This document shows, one piece after another, positions 35,377 to 44,079 of a DNA stretch of 64,000 nucleotides. Position 1 is the first letter of the stretch. Every line of letters starts with the position of its first letter. The stretch lies in NCBI RefSeq assembly GCF_022760175.1, contig NZ_CP094326.1:1302001-1366000 (forward strand), given 5' to 3'. This stretch comes from Zhouia spongiae (GTDB lineage: Bacteria > Bacteroidota > Bacteroidia > Flavobacteriales > Flavobacteriaceae). Under the pieces are notes generated by a model, which saw only the letters and a list, made by a program, of their open reading frames with translations, made no database searches and was not told the DNA's origin. Both the position numbers and the translations under genes were made by a program.

Positions 35377-35588
35377 CTTAAGTTTACAATCTATTAATTT
35401 AGAGGTATTAACCAGAAAGAACAAAAAGAGCGGAATAAGGTTAGGTCTACCGTAGGAACTTTTGATTCCGTCAACATTGATAATCCCCGCTCTTTTCTAC
35501 TTAAATCCGTTCAGTTCTGTGAGACTTTGATCTCGATTTTAAGTTGGTGGAATATAAGTAGTGGCGTTCTTCCCTTAATTCAATTATT
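35377..35588 (+). ncRNA. candidate bridge RNA in the IS110 left end
   Basis: IS110 elements are known to encode a guide (bridge) RNA between the left end and the transposase. Here the 212-bp non-coding left end has a 10-bp perfect long-range stem AAAAGAGCGG (35424-35433) / CCGCTCTTTT (35487-35496) with an internal GGAA/TTCC hairpin. The loop carries TCTACC (35446-35451), identical to the TCTACC that borders the insertion site. The RNA is inferred, not shown. Confidence 0.5.
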
Positions 35589-36554
35589 ATGAATAAATAT
35601 AATGAAATTTATGGTGTGGATATCAGCAAAGATGTCTTTGATGTTATTGGAAGTCAAGGAAGTTATTATCAATTTGAAAACAATCCCAAAGGTTTTAAGT
35701 CCTTTATGAAAGTATTGAAAATGGATAGTTTGGTAGTCATGGAAGCTACAGGTTATTACCATTATCGTCTGGCCCAATTCTTAAACCATAACGGCTTTAC
35801 AGTATCAATAGTAAACCCTTTGTCTGTAAAGCGGTTTATACAGATGAAACTGTCTAAGGTTAAAACGGATAAAAGCGACGCTAAGGCCATATGTGAGTAT
35901 GCTCAGGTGAACCCGGTACCGATATATTCTTCTTTAGATGATACTCAAGCAGAATGTCTCCAGTTGTTTCGTCTTTTAGATATCTATCTTAAGCAACGTT
36001 CTGCCATTAAAAATAAGCTTCACGGGGAAACTGTTTTAGGAGTTCCTTCCAAAATGGTTTATCGTTCTTTAGAACAAAGTTTAAAGCACTTTAACAAACA
36101 TATAGAAGCTCTTGAGCAACGATTATTGGAACTAGTGAAAAAGGAACAACAACAGCAACTAACCAATTTAAAAAGTATCCCTGGTTTAGGTACTAAAACA
36201 GCCTTATTCCTGATTGTAATAACAGATGGATTTTCCAAATTTGAAAGAGCCTCTCAACTTTGCAGTTATGTAGGAATCACACCCATTATACGGATATCGG
36301 GTAGTAGTGTCAGAGGCAAAAGCCGAATCAGTAAGGTTGGCAATAGAAAATTAAGAAACTTGCTGTTCTTGTGTAGTTTTTCAGCCTGCAAGCATAATAA
36401 AGCATGTAGGGAACTCTACAATCGATTATTAGCCCAAGGAAAAACTAAAAAACAAGCTCTGATAGCAGTCTCCAATAAGCTATTAAAACAAGCCTTTGCA
36501 ATAGCTAAATCAGGGATTCCATATAATGAAAATTATGTATCAAAATTAGTCTAA
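35589..36554 (+). CDS. IS110-family DEDD recombinase/transposase
   Basis: A 321-residue protein. The N-terminal RuvC-like DEDD domain has YGVDISKDVFDV, VVMEATGYYHY and KTDKSDAKAICEYAQ. The C-terminal Transposase_20 domain has LKSIPGLGTKTALFLIVITDG and ISGSSVRGKSRISKVGNRKLR with the catalytic Ser region. It is intact and identical to copy 2. Confidence 0.95.
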   Translation: MNKYNEIYGVDISKDVFDVIGSQGSYYQFENNPKGFKSFMKVLKMDSLVVMEATGYYHYRLAQFLNHNGFTVSIVNPLSVKRFIQMKLSKVKTDKSDAKAICEYAQVNPVPIYSSLDDTQAECLQLFRLLDIYLKQRSAIKNKLHGETVLGVPSKMVYRSLEQSLKHFNKHIEALEQRLLELVKKEQQQQLTNLKSIPGLGTKTALFLIVITDGFSKFERASQLCSYVGITPIIRISGSSVRGKSRISKVGNRKLRNLLFLCSFSACKHNKACRELYNRLLAQGKTKKQALIAVSNKLLKQAFAIAKSGIPYNENYVSKLV

Positions 36555-36567
36555 AAATACTTGATTT

Positions 36568-37329
36568 TTAACTCAGTTCTTTGTTGTGTACAGTACTTTT
36601 TCTTTCCATTTTTTTAAGTCGATTATCCTCAAAATATACTCTATAAGTTTTTGTTTTTTCTTGTTCAATAAATTGCTGAATTGCGACGTCATAATTTCGG
36701 TCGGTAAATAATCCATAGTATATTCCAGTCAATGAATTTTTAATGTTCAAATAGCAATAACTGTCTGAAATAATCAATAAACGTTTTTCATATTCTTTTC
36801 TCCAATAGTGGGATTTTGACAGAAAAAGAGCCTCATAGTCACGTTTTATGTGTTGTTCAATATTTTCCTCTTTAGTCATATTTCTGTTCCAATAAACCCA
36901 TTCGTTTTTTTTCGGATTGTAATTTATATCTTGAAACTTGAAAATATCTATGTGTTTATTTTCCTCAATAAATAAATCAGTATCAATTTCAAGGCAAATT
37001 CCTTTGTGATTTTCCGCATATTGTGCCCACATCATTTCATTTTCATATCCTTGATATTTGTCCGAATAAACAAAACAAGTAGCTTGGATTTTTGACTTTA
37101 TTTCCTCTCCAAATCTGTACATACTGTCAAAATGAGCTTTATCCGAGTCCGCTTCGTAATCCAAATCCGAATACAGAGTTTCGTATGGAACATTTATTCC
37201 TCCAAATGACCATTTCTGATTTTCTTTCGGACCATTCATTTTATTCAAAAAATTGGTTCGCAAAGTCATTGAAGGCAAGATAAATTCTATTGCTGTACTT
37301 AATTTTGTGTAATGATAGATTTTTGGCAT
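36568..37329 (-). CDS. DUF2971 protein
   Basis: A 253-residue protein with the DUF2971 pattern: KIYHYTKLSTAIEFILPSMTLRTNFLNKMNGP at the start, CFVYSDKYQGYENEMMWAQYAENHKGICLEID in the middle and HWRKEYEKRLLII later. DUF2971 proteins are common single genes in defence islands; the activity is unknown. The last residues (NKELS) and the stop are provided by the end of the IS110 element, so the native C-terminus has been altered. The gene sits as a cassette between two attC-like palindromes. Confidence 0.85.
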   Translation of the reverse strand: MPKIYHYTKLSTAIEFILPSMTLRTNFLNKMNGPKENQKWSFGGINVPYETLYSDLDYEADSDKAHFDSMYRFGEEIKSKIQATCFVYSDKYQGYENEMMWAQYAENHKGICLEIDTDLFIEENKHIDIFKFQDINYNPKKNEWVYWNRNMTKEENIEQHIKRDYEALFLSKSHYWRKEYEKRLLIISDSYCYLNIKNSLTGIYYGLFTDRNYDVAIQQFIEQEKTKTYRVYFEDNRLKKMERKSTVHNKELS

Positions 37330-37362
37330 TTAGTGGTTTGTTCTCGATTTTGGTCGTATTGT

Positions 37363-37493
37363 ACACAACGGTTTTGTGTATGGCTTCGTTGCGGGGTTTA
37401 AGGTACGTTTTTGTCCGATAGTTTTGAAGTTATTTTGTAGGAGAATTATCAAACTTATGAATCAACCGCAATAAGCTATACACGGTGTTGTAT
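37363..37493 (-). repeat. attC-like palindrome split by the 16.7-kb integrative element
   Basis: Minus strand: core GTTGTGT (37363-37369), arm CCCGCAACGAAGCCATACAC, spacer about 65 nt, facing arm TGTATAGCTTATTGCGG, inverse core region TACAACACCG. The last part is duplicated at the far end of the element (54176-54189), where it leads straight into the next cassette gene. Confidence 0.6.
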
Positions 37494-37604
37494 AGATAAC
37501 TCACTCCTTTTCCTCATTTTTACATAAAACCCTTTATTTACAGTGCTTTCAAGCTTTTAGTTAAAGCAGAATAATGCAATAAAATACTATATAATGCATT
37601 GTTT

Positions 37605-37643
37605 GTTGTACCCTTTGTTGTACCTTAGCACTCGGTTGCACCC
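37605..37643 (+). promoter_or_regulatory. candidate integrase arm-binding sites (left end)
   Basis: GTTGTACCC (37605-37613), GTTGTACC (37617-37624) and GTTGCACCC (37635-37643) are near-identical direct repeats just inside the element. The same GTTGTACCC occurs at the right end (54107-54115). Such paired repeats are typical integrase arm sites. Confidence 0.5.
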
Positions 37644-37671
37644 TTTTGCATACCTTAAATACCAGTGCTTT

Positions 37672-38889
37672 ATGTCATCAATAAAACTAATTTTAAGGAA
37701 TAATAAAGTCGATAAAGCTGGTGAAGCACCACTTTATTTGAGAATCATCAAAGACCGTAAAACCAAGTTTATTTCTTTAAGCCTAAAGCTGAAACCTGCT
37801 GAATGGGATGAAGATAAGCAAAAAGTCAAAAAGAACCATCGTAGTTCTGCCAGGCTTAATGCTTACATAGCGCAAAAGGTTGCAGATGCCAAAGGGGAAA
37901 TAGCTGATTTGGAAAGACGGAACCAATCCACATCAGCACGGAAATTAAAAGAAGCTATTAAGGGCAAGCCTCTGACTAATTTCTTTGAGTATTCCGAAGC
38001 CCGATGTGAGAAGCTAAAAGATACACTGGCATACTCAACCTACAACAACTACAAAACATACCTAAAGAAGTTTGAAAACTTCGTAGGACACCGCGAATTA
38101 ATGTTCGAGGATATAACAGTAACCACATTACAGGATTACGCATCGCATTGCAGTTCTACACTTGGTAACAATAATACGACCATTAATTTTTCATTGAAGA
38201 TTCTGAAAATCATGTTTCGTGAAGCACAACGAGAGGATTTAATACCTCTGGATTTGTTCCCATTCAGTAAGTTCTCAGTAAAAAAAGAAAAAAGCACCAA
38301 GCTTTATTTGAATGCTGAACAGTTCGAAGCCTTTATGAATTTGGAAGTGTCCAATAAGGACAAAGCGGAAGTAATTAAGGATATGTTTATTTTCTCTGTC
38401 TTTTCTGGAGGTTTAAGGTTTGGTGATGTATTAGAACTTAAATGGAAAAACTACGACAAGCAAAACGCCAAAATCACAAAGGTTATCAGAAAAACCAATC
38501 GACAGCACAGCGTTAAAATTGGTCAAAAGGCTATTGATATTTTAGAAAAGTATTGGAGTGATGATAAAAACCAAAATGATATTGTATTTCCATTTGCTAA
38601 CTTAGATGAAGCCTATTTCAAGGACAAAGAGTATCGGAATCAAATTTTAAGACGTGCAGTAGCACTAAGTGGCATGTATTTAAATAAGATGGGGAAGAAA
38701 TTAGAGTTGCCTTTTAACCTATCTTTTCACATAAGCCGACACACCTTTGCTACCAGAGCATTAAATAATGGTATGCGTATAGAACACGTTTCAAAACTTA
38801 TGGACCATACCGATATTGGAATAACACAAGTGTACGCTAAAATTATAAGTAGTGAATTAGATAACGCAGTAGATAAATACATCAATTAA
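37672..38889 (+). CDS. tyrosine recombinase / integrase
   Basis: A 405-residue integrase when started at the Met at 37672 (SSIKLILRNNKVDKAGEAPLYLRI, the Bacteroidota Arm-DNA-binding domain); an upstream Met adds 26 unlikely residues. A SAM-like core-binding domain (about 100-200) is followed by the catalytic domain with Arg in SGGLRFGDVLELKW, HISRHTFATRAL (H-x-x-R), the MDHTDIGITQ segment and Tyr in VYAKI. It is the first gene of the element, and integration into an attC-like palindrome rather than a tRNA is unusual. Confidence 0.93.
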   Translation: MSSIKLILRNNKVDKAGEAPLYLRIIKDRKTKFISLSLKLKPAEWDEDKQKVKKNHRSSARLNAYIAQKVADAKGEIADLERRNQSTSARKLKEAIKGKPLTNFFEYSEARCEKLKDTLAYSTYNNYKTYLKKFENFVGHRELMFEDITVTTLQDYASHCSSTLGNNNTTINFSLKILKIMFREAQREDLIPLDLFPFSKFSVKKEKSTKLYLNAEQFEAFMNLEVSNKDKAEVIKDMFIFSVFSGGLRFGDVLELKWKNYDKQNAKITKVIRKTNRQHSVKIGQKAIDILEKYWSDDKNQNDIVFPFANLDEAYFKDKEYRNQILRRAVALSGMYLNKMGKKLELPFNLSFHISRHTFATRALNNGMRIEHVSKLMDHTDIGITQVYAKIISSELDNAVDKYIN

Positions 38890-38894
38890 TTATA

Positions 38895-40940
38895 ATGTTA
38901 AATAAACCAATCAACCACATAGTTAAAGAGCATTTTATCAATATCAGAAATGTTGCAAAGCGTAATGCTGAATTAGATTTTAAAGCGAATGTAAAAGACA
39001 AAATTAAAGGCTTAGATGATTTTCAAAAATTGTCCTTGTGCTTAGTAGAAGATGAAAGAATTAAAAAATTAAAACAAGAAGATCCACATCCATATTATTT
39101 TAATCATGGTGATGATTGGTTATTAAATCAATTTGCAAATCGCCATTTTTTATTGAATGTAGATGAAACCGACGAGTTTATTCAATCGGTGAGTTTAAGT
39201 GATTACGACAAACTACTTTATAAGGAAATAAAAGTCATTGGAGACAAAATACCGAAATTAACTTATGAAGGTTTTTTAAAGGGTGTGCGTTGTAAGTATT
39301 ATGAAAGTTTTGATTTTCAATTCAACATAGAGGAAAAAGACTATTACCAGATTGCCGATTGGCAAATGAAAGGTTTATTGGATATTGTTGAGTATGATAC
39401 AACCAATGTTATAAAAGCATACCAAGGGTATTGCAAGACTTTAGAAAATCCAATTGAATTTATTGAAAAGCAATTAGCGATACTGGAGGATGAACTATCC
39501 GAAAACTTAAATGATTCGGGAATCATAAAGCAAATACTATCAAAACTGTACATTTTCTTTGGTTTTGATTTTAATACTTATAAAGATGAGCTTCTATTAC
39601 TCAATTTGCCAATATTTTATACTGATGAAAATAATTTCAGAAAATTAAATCCTGAGACATTAAAAGAGCCTTTGTTTAAAATGGCATCCAATATCACGAC
39701 TGTTGTAGGTAATGAGTTTACCATTTTTTACACCCTTGATATTTTACAAAAATGGATGCAAAAAATTATTAAAGGGCATTCTTTAGATACGCCATTTAAA
39801 TTTATTGATACCGACAAAGAATTGGAAAAGGCTATCCAAGAAGCAGAGTTAGAAAGCCAAGAGGTTATTGATGAAATAAACGATTATTGTTTTAACGATA
39901 CTGCTAAATCAGATAAACAAATAAAAAAATATTTGAGGACTAAGTTTGAAGAAGAAATGCACGCCTATAATAAAGTGCAAGACGAAAGGGTGTTTTTTCT
40001 TCTACGTGAGGAAAATAAAGAATTACAAAAGGCAAATGTAAAATTCAACTACATTATTAATGATAAGTTGCAGGAGGTTCTTCAGGAAATAAAAATTGCC
40101 TATAAAATTCAAAATACAAGTTGGCAGATTTCGTTCATTTTCGAGGAACTATTCAATAGCAAAACCATGTATTATAAAAGAGATTCTGTTTCTCATATTA
40201 CAATTCAATCGTTAATGAATAAAATGGTAGTCGATAAAGAATTGCACAATGAATTAAAAGGTGCATTGGATACGTTTTTTAATAGATTTTATCGTGATTC
40301 CATGCCGTTAGATATGCACTTCATAAATCATCGAGAAACCTATATTAGAGTGTTTGAGAAAAGCATGGAAAGGTTTCAAAAGATTTTGGACAATGCTGAA
40401 CCAAGTAATAAGATACTTTATATACAATCCAGGTTAAAAGAGTTAAAGCATCGCGAATTGCAGTTTAGATCATCAATTAATAAAAAAGGGGATTTTAAAA
40501 ATAAAGAGGATAAGTATCCTAATCTATTTAAAGACTTCTTATCTATTGAAGCGGAATTTATTAAAGAAACTGCTGCCATATCACCATTAACCTATTTACC
40601 TGTAACCTCTAAAATATTAATTGATAAACCGAAGTTTGAAAAGTTTGAAGAGTTTTTATCTACTGAAAAACAAACTTACGTTCTTCAAATGTTAGAAGAC
40701 TTAGCAATAACGGTTGATGGTTATTATGCATTATCGCCAAAAAAATTAGGTGCTATAAGAGGCGTTGTAGAAGCTTTAAGAGAACAGAAAATTATATCCC
40801 ATATGGGTTTACATAAAATTTGTGTAATGTTTGCCGATAAAATAAATGCAACAATGAAATCAGAATTAGATGCTTCTACCACATCTGAAGATTATAAAAA
40901 GGCTGCAATAGAGTACATAAAAAACAATCCACTGCACTAA
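38895..40940 (+). CDS. large protein of unknown function, coupled to the integrase
   Basis: A 681-residue, mostly helical, Lys/Glu/Asp-rich protein starting 5 bp after the integrase stop, so surely co-expressed with it. No signal peptide or membrane helix. Long helical stretches (e.g. ELEKAIQEAELESQEVIDEIND, EENKELQKANVKF) suggest coiled coils. A few aromatic-rich islands occur (LYIFFGFDFNTY, WQISFIFEELF). I recognise no domain and found no RteC-type motif. Its place beside the integrase suggests a role in element maintenance or a cargo defence role. Confidence 0.6.
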   Translation: MLNKPINHIVKEHFINIRNVAKRNAELDFKANVKDKIKGLDDFQKLSLCLVEDERIKKLKQEDPHPYYFNHGDDWLLNQFANRHFLLNVDETDEFIQSVSLSDYDKLLYKEIKVIGDKIPKLTYEGFLKGVRCKYYESFDFQFNIEEKDYYQIADWQMKGLLDIVEYDTTNVIKAYQGYCKTLENPIEFIEKQLAILEDELSENLNDSGIIKQILSKLYIFFGFDFNTYKDELLLLNLPIFYTDENNFRKLNPETLKEPLFKMASNITTVVGNEFTIFYTLDILQKWMQKIIKGHSLDTPFKFIDTDKELEKAIQEAELESQEVIDEINDYCFNDTAKSDKQIKKYLRTKFEEEMHAYNKVQDERVFFLLREENKELQKANVKFNYIINDKLQEVLQEIKIAYKIQNTSWQISFIFEELFNSKTMYYKRDSVSHITIQSLMNKMVVDKELHNELKGALDTFFNRFYRDSMPLDMHFINHRETYIRVFEKSMERFQKILDNAEPSNKILYIQSRLKELKHRELQFRSSINKKGDFKNKEDKYPNLFKDFLSIEAEFIKETAAISPLTYLPVTSKILIDKPKFEKFEEFLSTEKQTYVLQMLEDLAITVDGYYALSPKKLGAIRGVVEALREQKIISHMGLHKICVMFADKINATMKSELDASTTSEDYKKAAIEYIKNNPLH

Positions 40941-41046
40941 TATTCAAAAAAGATAAGGGGTTTATAAGGGTGTTAAAAGGTTGCCCTTTTTACCCCCTAT
41001 GCCTTTTTTCAGATTTGTTGGAGTAATTCAAAAATTATTTCAGCAA

Positions 41047-41334
41047 ATGGAAGCAATTATTTTATCAAAAAGCCAATACGAGGTACTTCTAAAGAAAATA
41101 GATGACCTTAGAAATTCATTAGACGAAAAACAAAAGAGTCCTAAAGATGTTTTTGTAGACAATCAGGAGTTTTTATTGCTAATGAACATTAGTAAGCGTA
41201 CTGCTCAAACTTGGAGGGATGAGGGTATTGTATCATTTTCTCAAATCGGCTCAAAAATCTACTATCGTATGAGCGATGTAGAAAAACTACTTGAGAAAAA
41301 TTACAACAAGGCGTTTAAAAGTGTAAAAAGGTAA
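41047..41334 (+). CDS. MerR/HTH_17-type DNA-binding protein (excisionase-like)
   Basis: A 95-residue protein starting at the Met at 41047 (EAIILSKSQYEVLLKKIDDL); an upstream Met adds 22 hydrophobic residues with no family resemblance. The C-terminal half is an HTH_17 domain: DNQEFLLLMNISKRTAQTWRDEGIVSF-SQIGSKIYYRMSDVEKLL. Such proteins act as excisionases or regulators in Bacteroidota mobile elements. Confidence 0.82.
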   Translation: MEAIILSKSQYEVLLKKIDDLRNSLDEKQKSPKDVFVDNQEFLLLMNISKRTAQTWRDEGIVSFSQIGSKIYYRMSDVEKLLEKNYNKAFKSVKR

Positions 41335-42231
41335 TTGTTGTACGATACATTAAAAATCAAGTATCAAGTTTCTCAATTGCCTAAAGTTGTTGTCAAACAA
41401 AAAGAAAAGTCCTTCTATTGGAAGGGTGTTAAGTGGTGTCCTGTCTACAATAAGGAAAACAAGAGGGTTAACGGTTACGAAACAAGAGTTAACAATCTGG
41501 ATTTACGCTTAAAAGGCAATACTATTTTTTGCAGCAATTCTTTACAAAAGTGGTATATGGGGAATAACTATGAAAGCTTCAACTATGCTCAGGTAGTAGA
41601 GGCTTTTAAGTGCTTAAATACTGCATTGCCTTTTAATGTATATGACGCCCAAGTTTATTATCTGGCTGTTGGTGTTGTAATAGAAGAAGAGACAAAGCCT
41701 ATTATAGATACATGGTTAGGTTTCAATGGTAAACAACCCTTACCAATGTTAGGTAGCAATAAGGTGTATGGCAAAAAATTCTATTTAACAGATTATAATA
41801 TCAAAGGTTACGATAAAACTTTTGAAGTGAAAAAACACAATCAAATCAACTTAGATAAGCAACTCTTTAGGTTTGAATTGGAAACCTACACACGTAATTT
41901 AAACAATCGTAAAAATCCAATAGTAATCTATACCGTGAAAGATTTGATAGATAAAGCTAAATATCAGGAGTTAGCTTCCGAATTATTAAGTAAGTATCAA
42001 AAGATAGAAAAAAAGCAGAGTGTTCCACTTTCAAAGCTTACCAATAAAGAAAAGGAAACTTTAGCCCTATTTCAAAATAAAGATATTTTGGCACAGTATA
42101 AAATAGATCATTATGAAAGCTTTAGGAAAAGAAGAACCGTTTATAATCGCCTTCAAAAATTGAGTAATAATACGTTTCTGAATGCCTTGGAAATAAAGCT
42201 GAAAGCCAGTATTGAAAGTTGCTTGTTTTAA
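41335..42231 (+). CDS. phage/plasmid replication protein, G2P/X-like
   Basis: A 298-residue protein in a frame that begins immediately after the previous stop with tandem TTG codons. There is no nearby ATG, so a TTG start (with translational coupling) is assumed. The middle reads NIKGYDKTFEVKK followed by FRFELETYTRNLNNRK, the pattern of the gene II/X family of rolling-circle initiators (..KxYDK... RxE..). The catalytic Tyr cannot be fixed by eye. It may start replication of the excised circle. Confidence 0.6.
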   Translation: MLYDTLKIKYQVSQLPKVVVKQKEKSFYWKGVKWCPVYNKENKRVNGYETRVNNLDLRLKGNTIFCSNSLQKWYMGNNYESFNYAQVVEAFKCLNTALPFNVYDAQVYYLAVGVVIEEETKPIIDTWLGFNGKQPLPMLGSNKVYGKKFYLTDYNIKGYDKTFEVKKHNQINLDKQLFRFELETYTRNLNNRKNPIVIYTVKDLIDKAKYQELASELLSKYQKIEKKQSVPLSKLTNKEKETLALFQNKDILAQYKIDHYESFRKRRTVYNRLQKLSNNTFLNALEIKLKASIESCLF

Positions 42232-42369
42232 AGCTTGTAATATACCCTAAAACAGGGGTAAAAATATATTTGATTTTGAACAAGATTAACTATCTACAGA
42301 AATATTTAGGATGAAGCATCAATTATATATACATTTAACCTTTAAAGGACAAGTCATAATAGGTTAAGT

Positions 42370-42942
42370 ATGGGGGCAACTAAAAGCCTTAAAGTAAAAG
42401 AGGACTACTCACTTTACAACAGATTGCTTGAAGAGAGAAAGTCAATATTTACAGAAGTTATAGAAGTAAATAAGGTTGGTAATAATGCAAATACATTAAG
42501 CCAGGCAGAAGATGTAGAGCAAGAAGTGATAACAGAACAAGTGATATTAATTGTTGACGTAAAGCTTAATAATTATAATTTCTTTCAATTCAAACTTCGT
42601 TGTAAGGACTATATTCCTAATCCGTTCTTTAGGTTTGATAGTGATGGCGAAACGCATAGAAATCGTATAGAAGGTATTCCTTTTGAAGAACAAGCTGTTA
42701 CCCCGCCACATTTTCATAAATTTAACGAAAATGGTATTGAAATAGCTTATAAAACTGATAAGCTGTTGGATGAAAAAGAAAGTAAAGCACTGGAAGAGAT
42801 AAACTTATGCATTATTCATTTCTTTCACGAATCTAATACACGGTTAAAACAAGATGATTTTCCAGAAGTAAAAATATCGTCTAATTCATTGGGGCTTTCA
42901 TTTACAAGTGATGACCCAAATGAGAATATAGATTATGTATGA
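42370..42942 (+). CDS. unknown protein (DUF6978-like)
   Basis: A 190-residue acidic protein. An N-terminal helical part with DYSLYNRLLEERKS is followed by a beta-rich region (VILIVDVKLNNYNFFQFKLRCKDY) and PHFHKFNENGIEIAYKTDKL, which resembles the DUF6978 family. Its stop overlaps the next gene by 4 bp (ATGA), so the two form a coupled pair. Confidence 0.5.
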   Translation: MGATKSLKVKEDYSLYNRLLEERKSIFTEVIEVNKVGNNANTLSQAEDVEQEVITEQVILIVDVKLNNYNFFQFKLRCKDYIPNPFFRFDSDGETHRNRIEGIPFEEQAVTPPHFHKFNENGIEIAYKTDKLLDEKESKALEEINLCIIHFFHESNTRLKQDDFPEVKISSNSLGLSFTSDDPNENIDYV

Positions 42943-43769
42943 ATATAGAATCAATATTTTTTGATATTAAGAATAGTTTCTCTGGTATTTGGTCAACAAA
43001 ACAACGTGGTAAATCTCTTGAGATAATCACACCTTACGCAACGACCAATAATCGATTTGTGTCAGTGTTTCTATTACAAAGAGATGGTGTTTACATTATA
43101 ACAGATGGGGGTTGGATTAACTCTGGGATGTATGATAACAATCCATTTAATGATGAATCTTGTTTTCAAAAAGTATTATTTCATTTTCAAAATGCTTACG
43201 ACGTCAAGGAGACAAATACCCCAAATAAATCTAACCATGCTGTAAGCCATTACTATGTGAAGGCTACAAGCCAGGTAGATATTGCTTCTAAAATATTTGA
43301 TTTAGCAACATTCATACAAAATGTGGCGAGTGTATCTCAAATTACATTTGAGGATAAAGAAGAAAAAGAAACTAAAGAAAGATTTGTTTCTTTAGCTAAT
43401 GATTATATTAAGTCGATTGTGACGCCTGAACAAATTAAATTTAATAGTTATTTAAATGCTGAAAAAAAAGAAATTAAGTTTAATGCGATATACTATAGAA
43501 GTAATAATGAAATTACATTATTGAATTACGTAACAGGTAGTACAGTTTCATATTTTTCAAATAGTATTTTCAAGGCTAATACTTTATTTGAAATGGCTGA
43601 TGAATCCATTTACAGTGGTCATGTAAGAAACAAGATAGCTCTTGTAGATACTAATGCATCTGGATTTGTCAAAGATAAAATTGCACACTATTTAATTCAC
43701 TTACAAAAGCATACCGGTACTCAAACTTTAGAATGGGTGTATAGAGATAAATTAGCTTCAATACTTTAA
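42939..43769 (+). CDS. DUF1828-domain protein
   Basis: A 276-residue protein. The N-terminal region matches DUF1828: SLEIITPYATTNNRFVSVFLLQRDGVYIITDGGWINSGM, with the hallmark TDGG. The C-terminal half (about 135-276) is of the DUF1829 kind. Function is unknown; such proteins are found with DUF6978-like partners and in defence islands. It is coupled by a 4-bp overlap to the gene upstream and ends 10 bp before the XRE gene. Confidence 0.65.
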   Translation: MNIESIFFDIKNSFSGIWSTKQRGKSLEIITPYATTNNRFVSVFLLQRDGVYIITDGGWINSGMYDNNPFNDESCFQKVLFHFQNAYDVKETNTPNKSNHAVSHYYVKATSQVDIASKIFDLATFIQNVASVSQITFEDKEEKETKERFVSLANDYIKSIVTPEQIKFNSYLNAEKKEIKFNAIYYRSNNEITLLNYVTGSTVSYFSNSIFKANTLFEMADESIYSGHVRNKIALVDTNASGFVKDKIAHYLIHLQKHTGTQTLEWVYRDKLASIL

Positions 43770-43779
43770 AAATTAAGTT

Positions 43780-44076
43780 ATGCCAAATCTTATTAAGGAC
43801 TATTCTTTAGGTAAAAGGCTAAAAGAATTAAGAGAGTCTCAAGGTATTATGCAACGCGAGGTTGGTGCAGTTATAGGTGTTGATGGTGCATTTATTAGTA
43901 AAATAGAAAGTAGTGAAAAGCGTATAAGTAGGGACCATTTAAAGAAACTGAGTTTGTTTTTTCAAATAGATGAAAAAGAGTTACAAATATTATGGTTAGC
44001 AGATAAAGTAATTAACGTTTTAAAAGATGAACCATATAAAGAACAAGTAATACGCCTAATTAATAATATAAATTAA
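43780..44076 (+). CDS. XRE-family regulator of the restriction-modification operon
   Basis: A 98-residue HTH_3 protein: LGKRLKELRESQGIMQREVGAVIGVDGAFISKIESSEKRIS is a clear XRE helix-turn-helix. It lies 3 bp before hsdM, so it is the first gene of the R-M operon and may be a controller protein that times restriction after methylation. Confidence 0.85.
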   Translation: MPNLIKDYSLGKRLKELRESQGIMQREVGAVIGVDGAFISKIESSEKRISRDHLKKLSLFFQIDEKELQILWLADKVINVLKDEPYKEQVIRLINNIN

Positions 44077-44079
44077 TCA

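Larger units (their letters stand above)
35377..36580 (+). mobile_element. IS110-family insertion sequence, copy 1
   Basis: Comparison with copy 2 (offset 24,720 bp) shows shared sequence from CTTAAG (35377) to TTTGTT (36585), then different flanks. A CT dinucleotide begins the left end and also precedes the right flank (36579-36580), as in IS110 elements with a CT core. There is no terminal inverted repeat. It starts 8 bp after the IS1182 right end. Confidence 0.85.

Noticed and set aside
38895-40940. RteC-type excision regulator
   Set aside because: The conserved W-T-x-S-K and E-L-x-Y-A-L motifs of RteC are not found, and the protein is more than twice the usual length.
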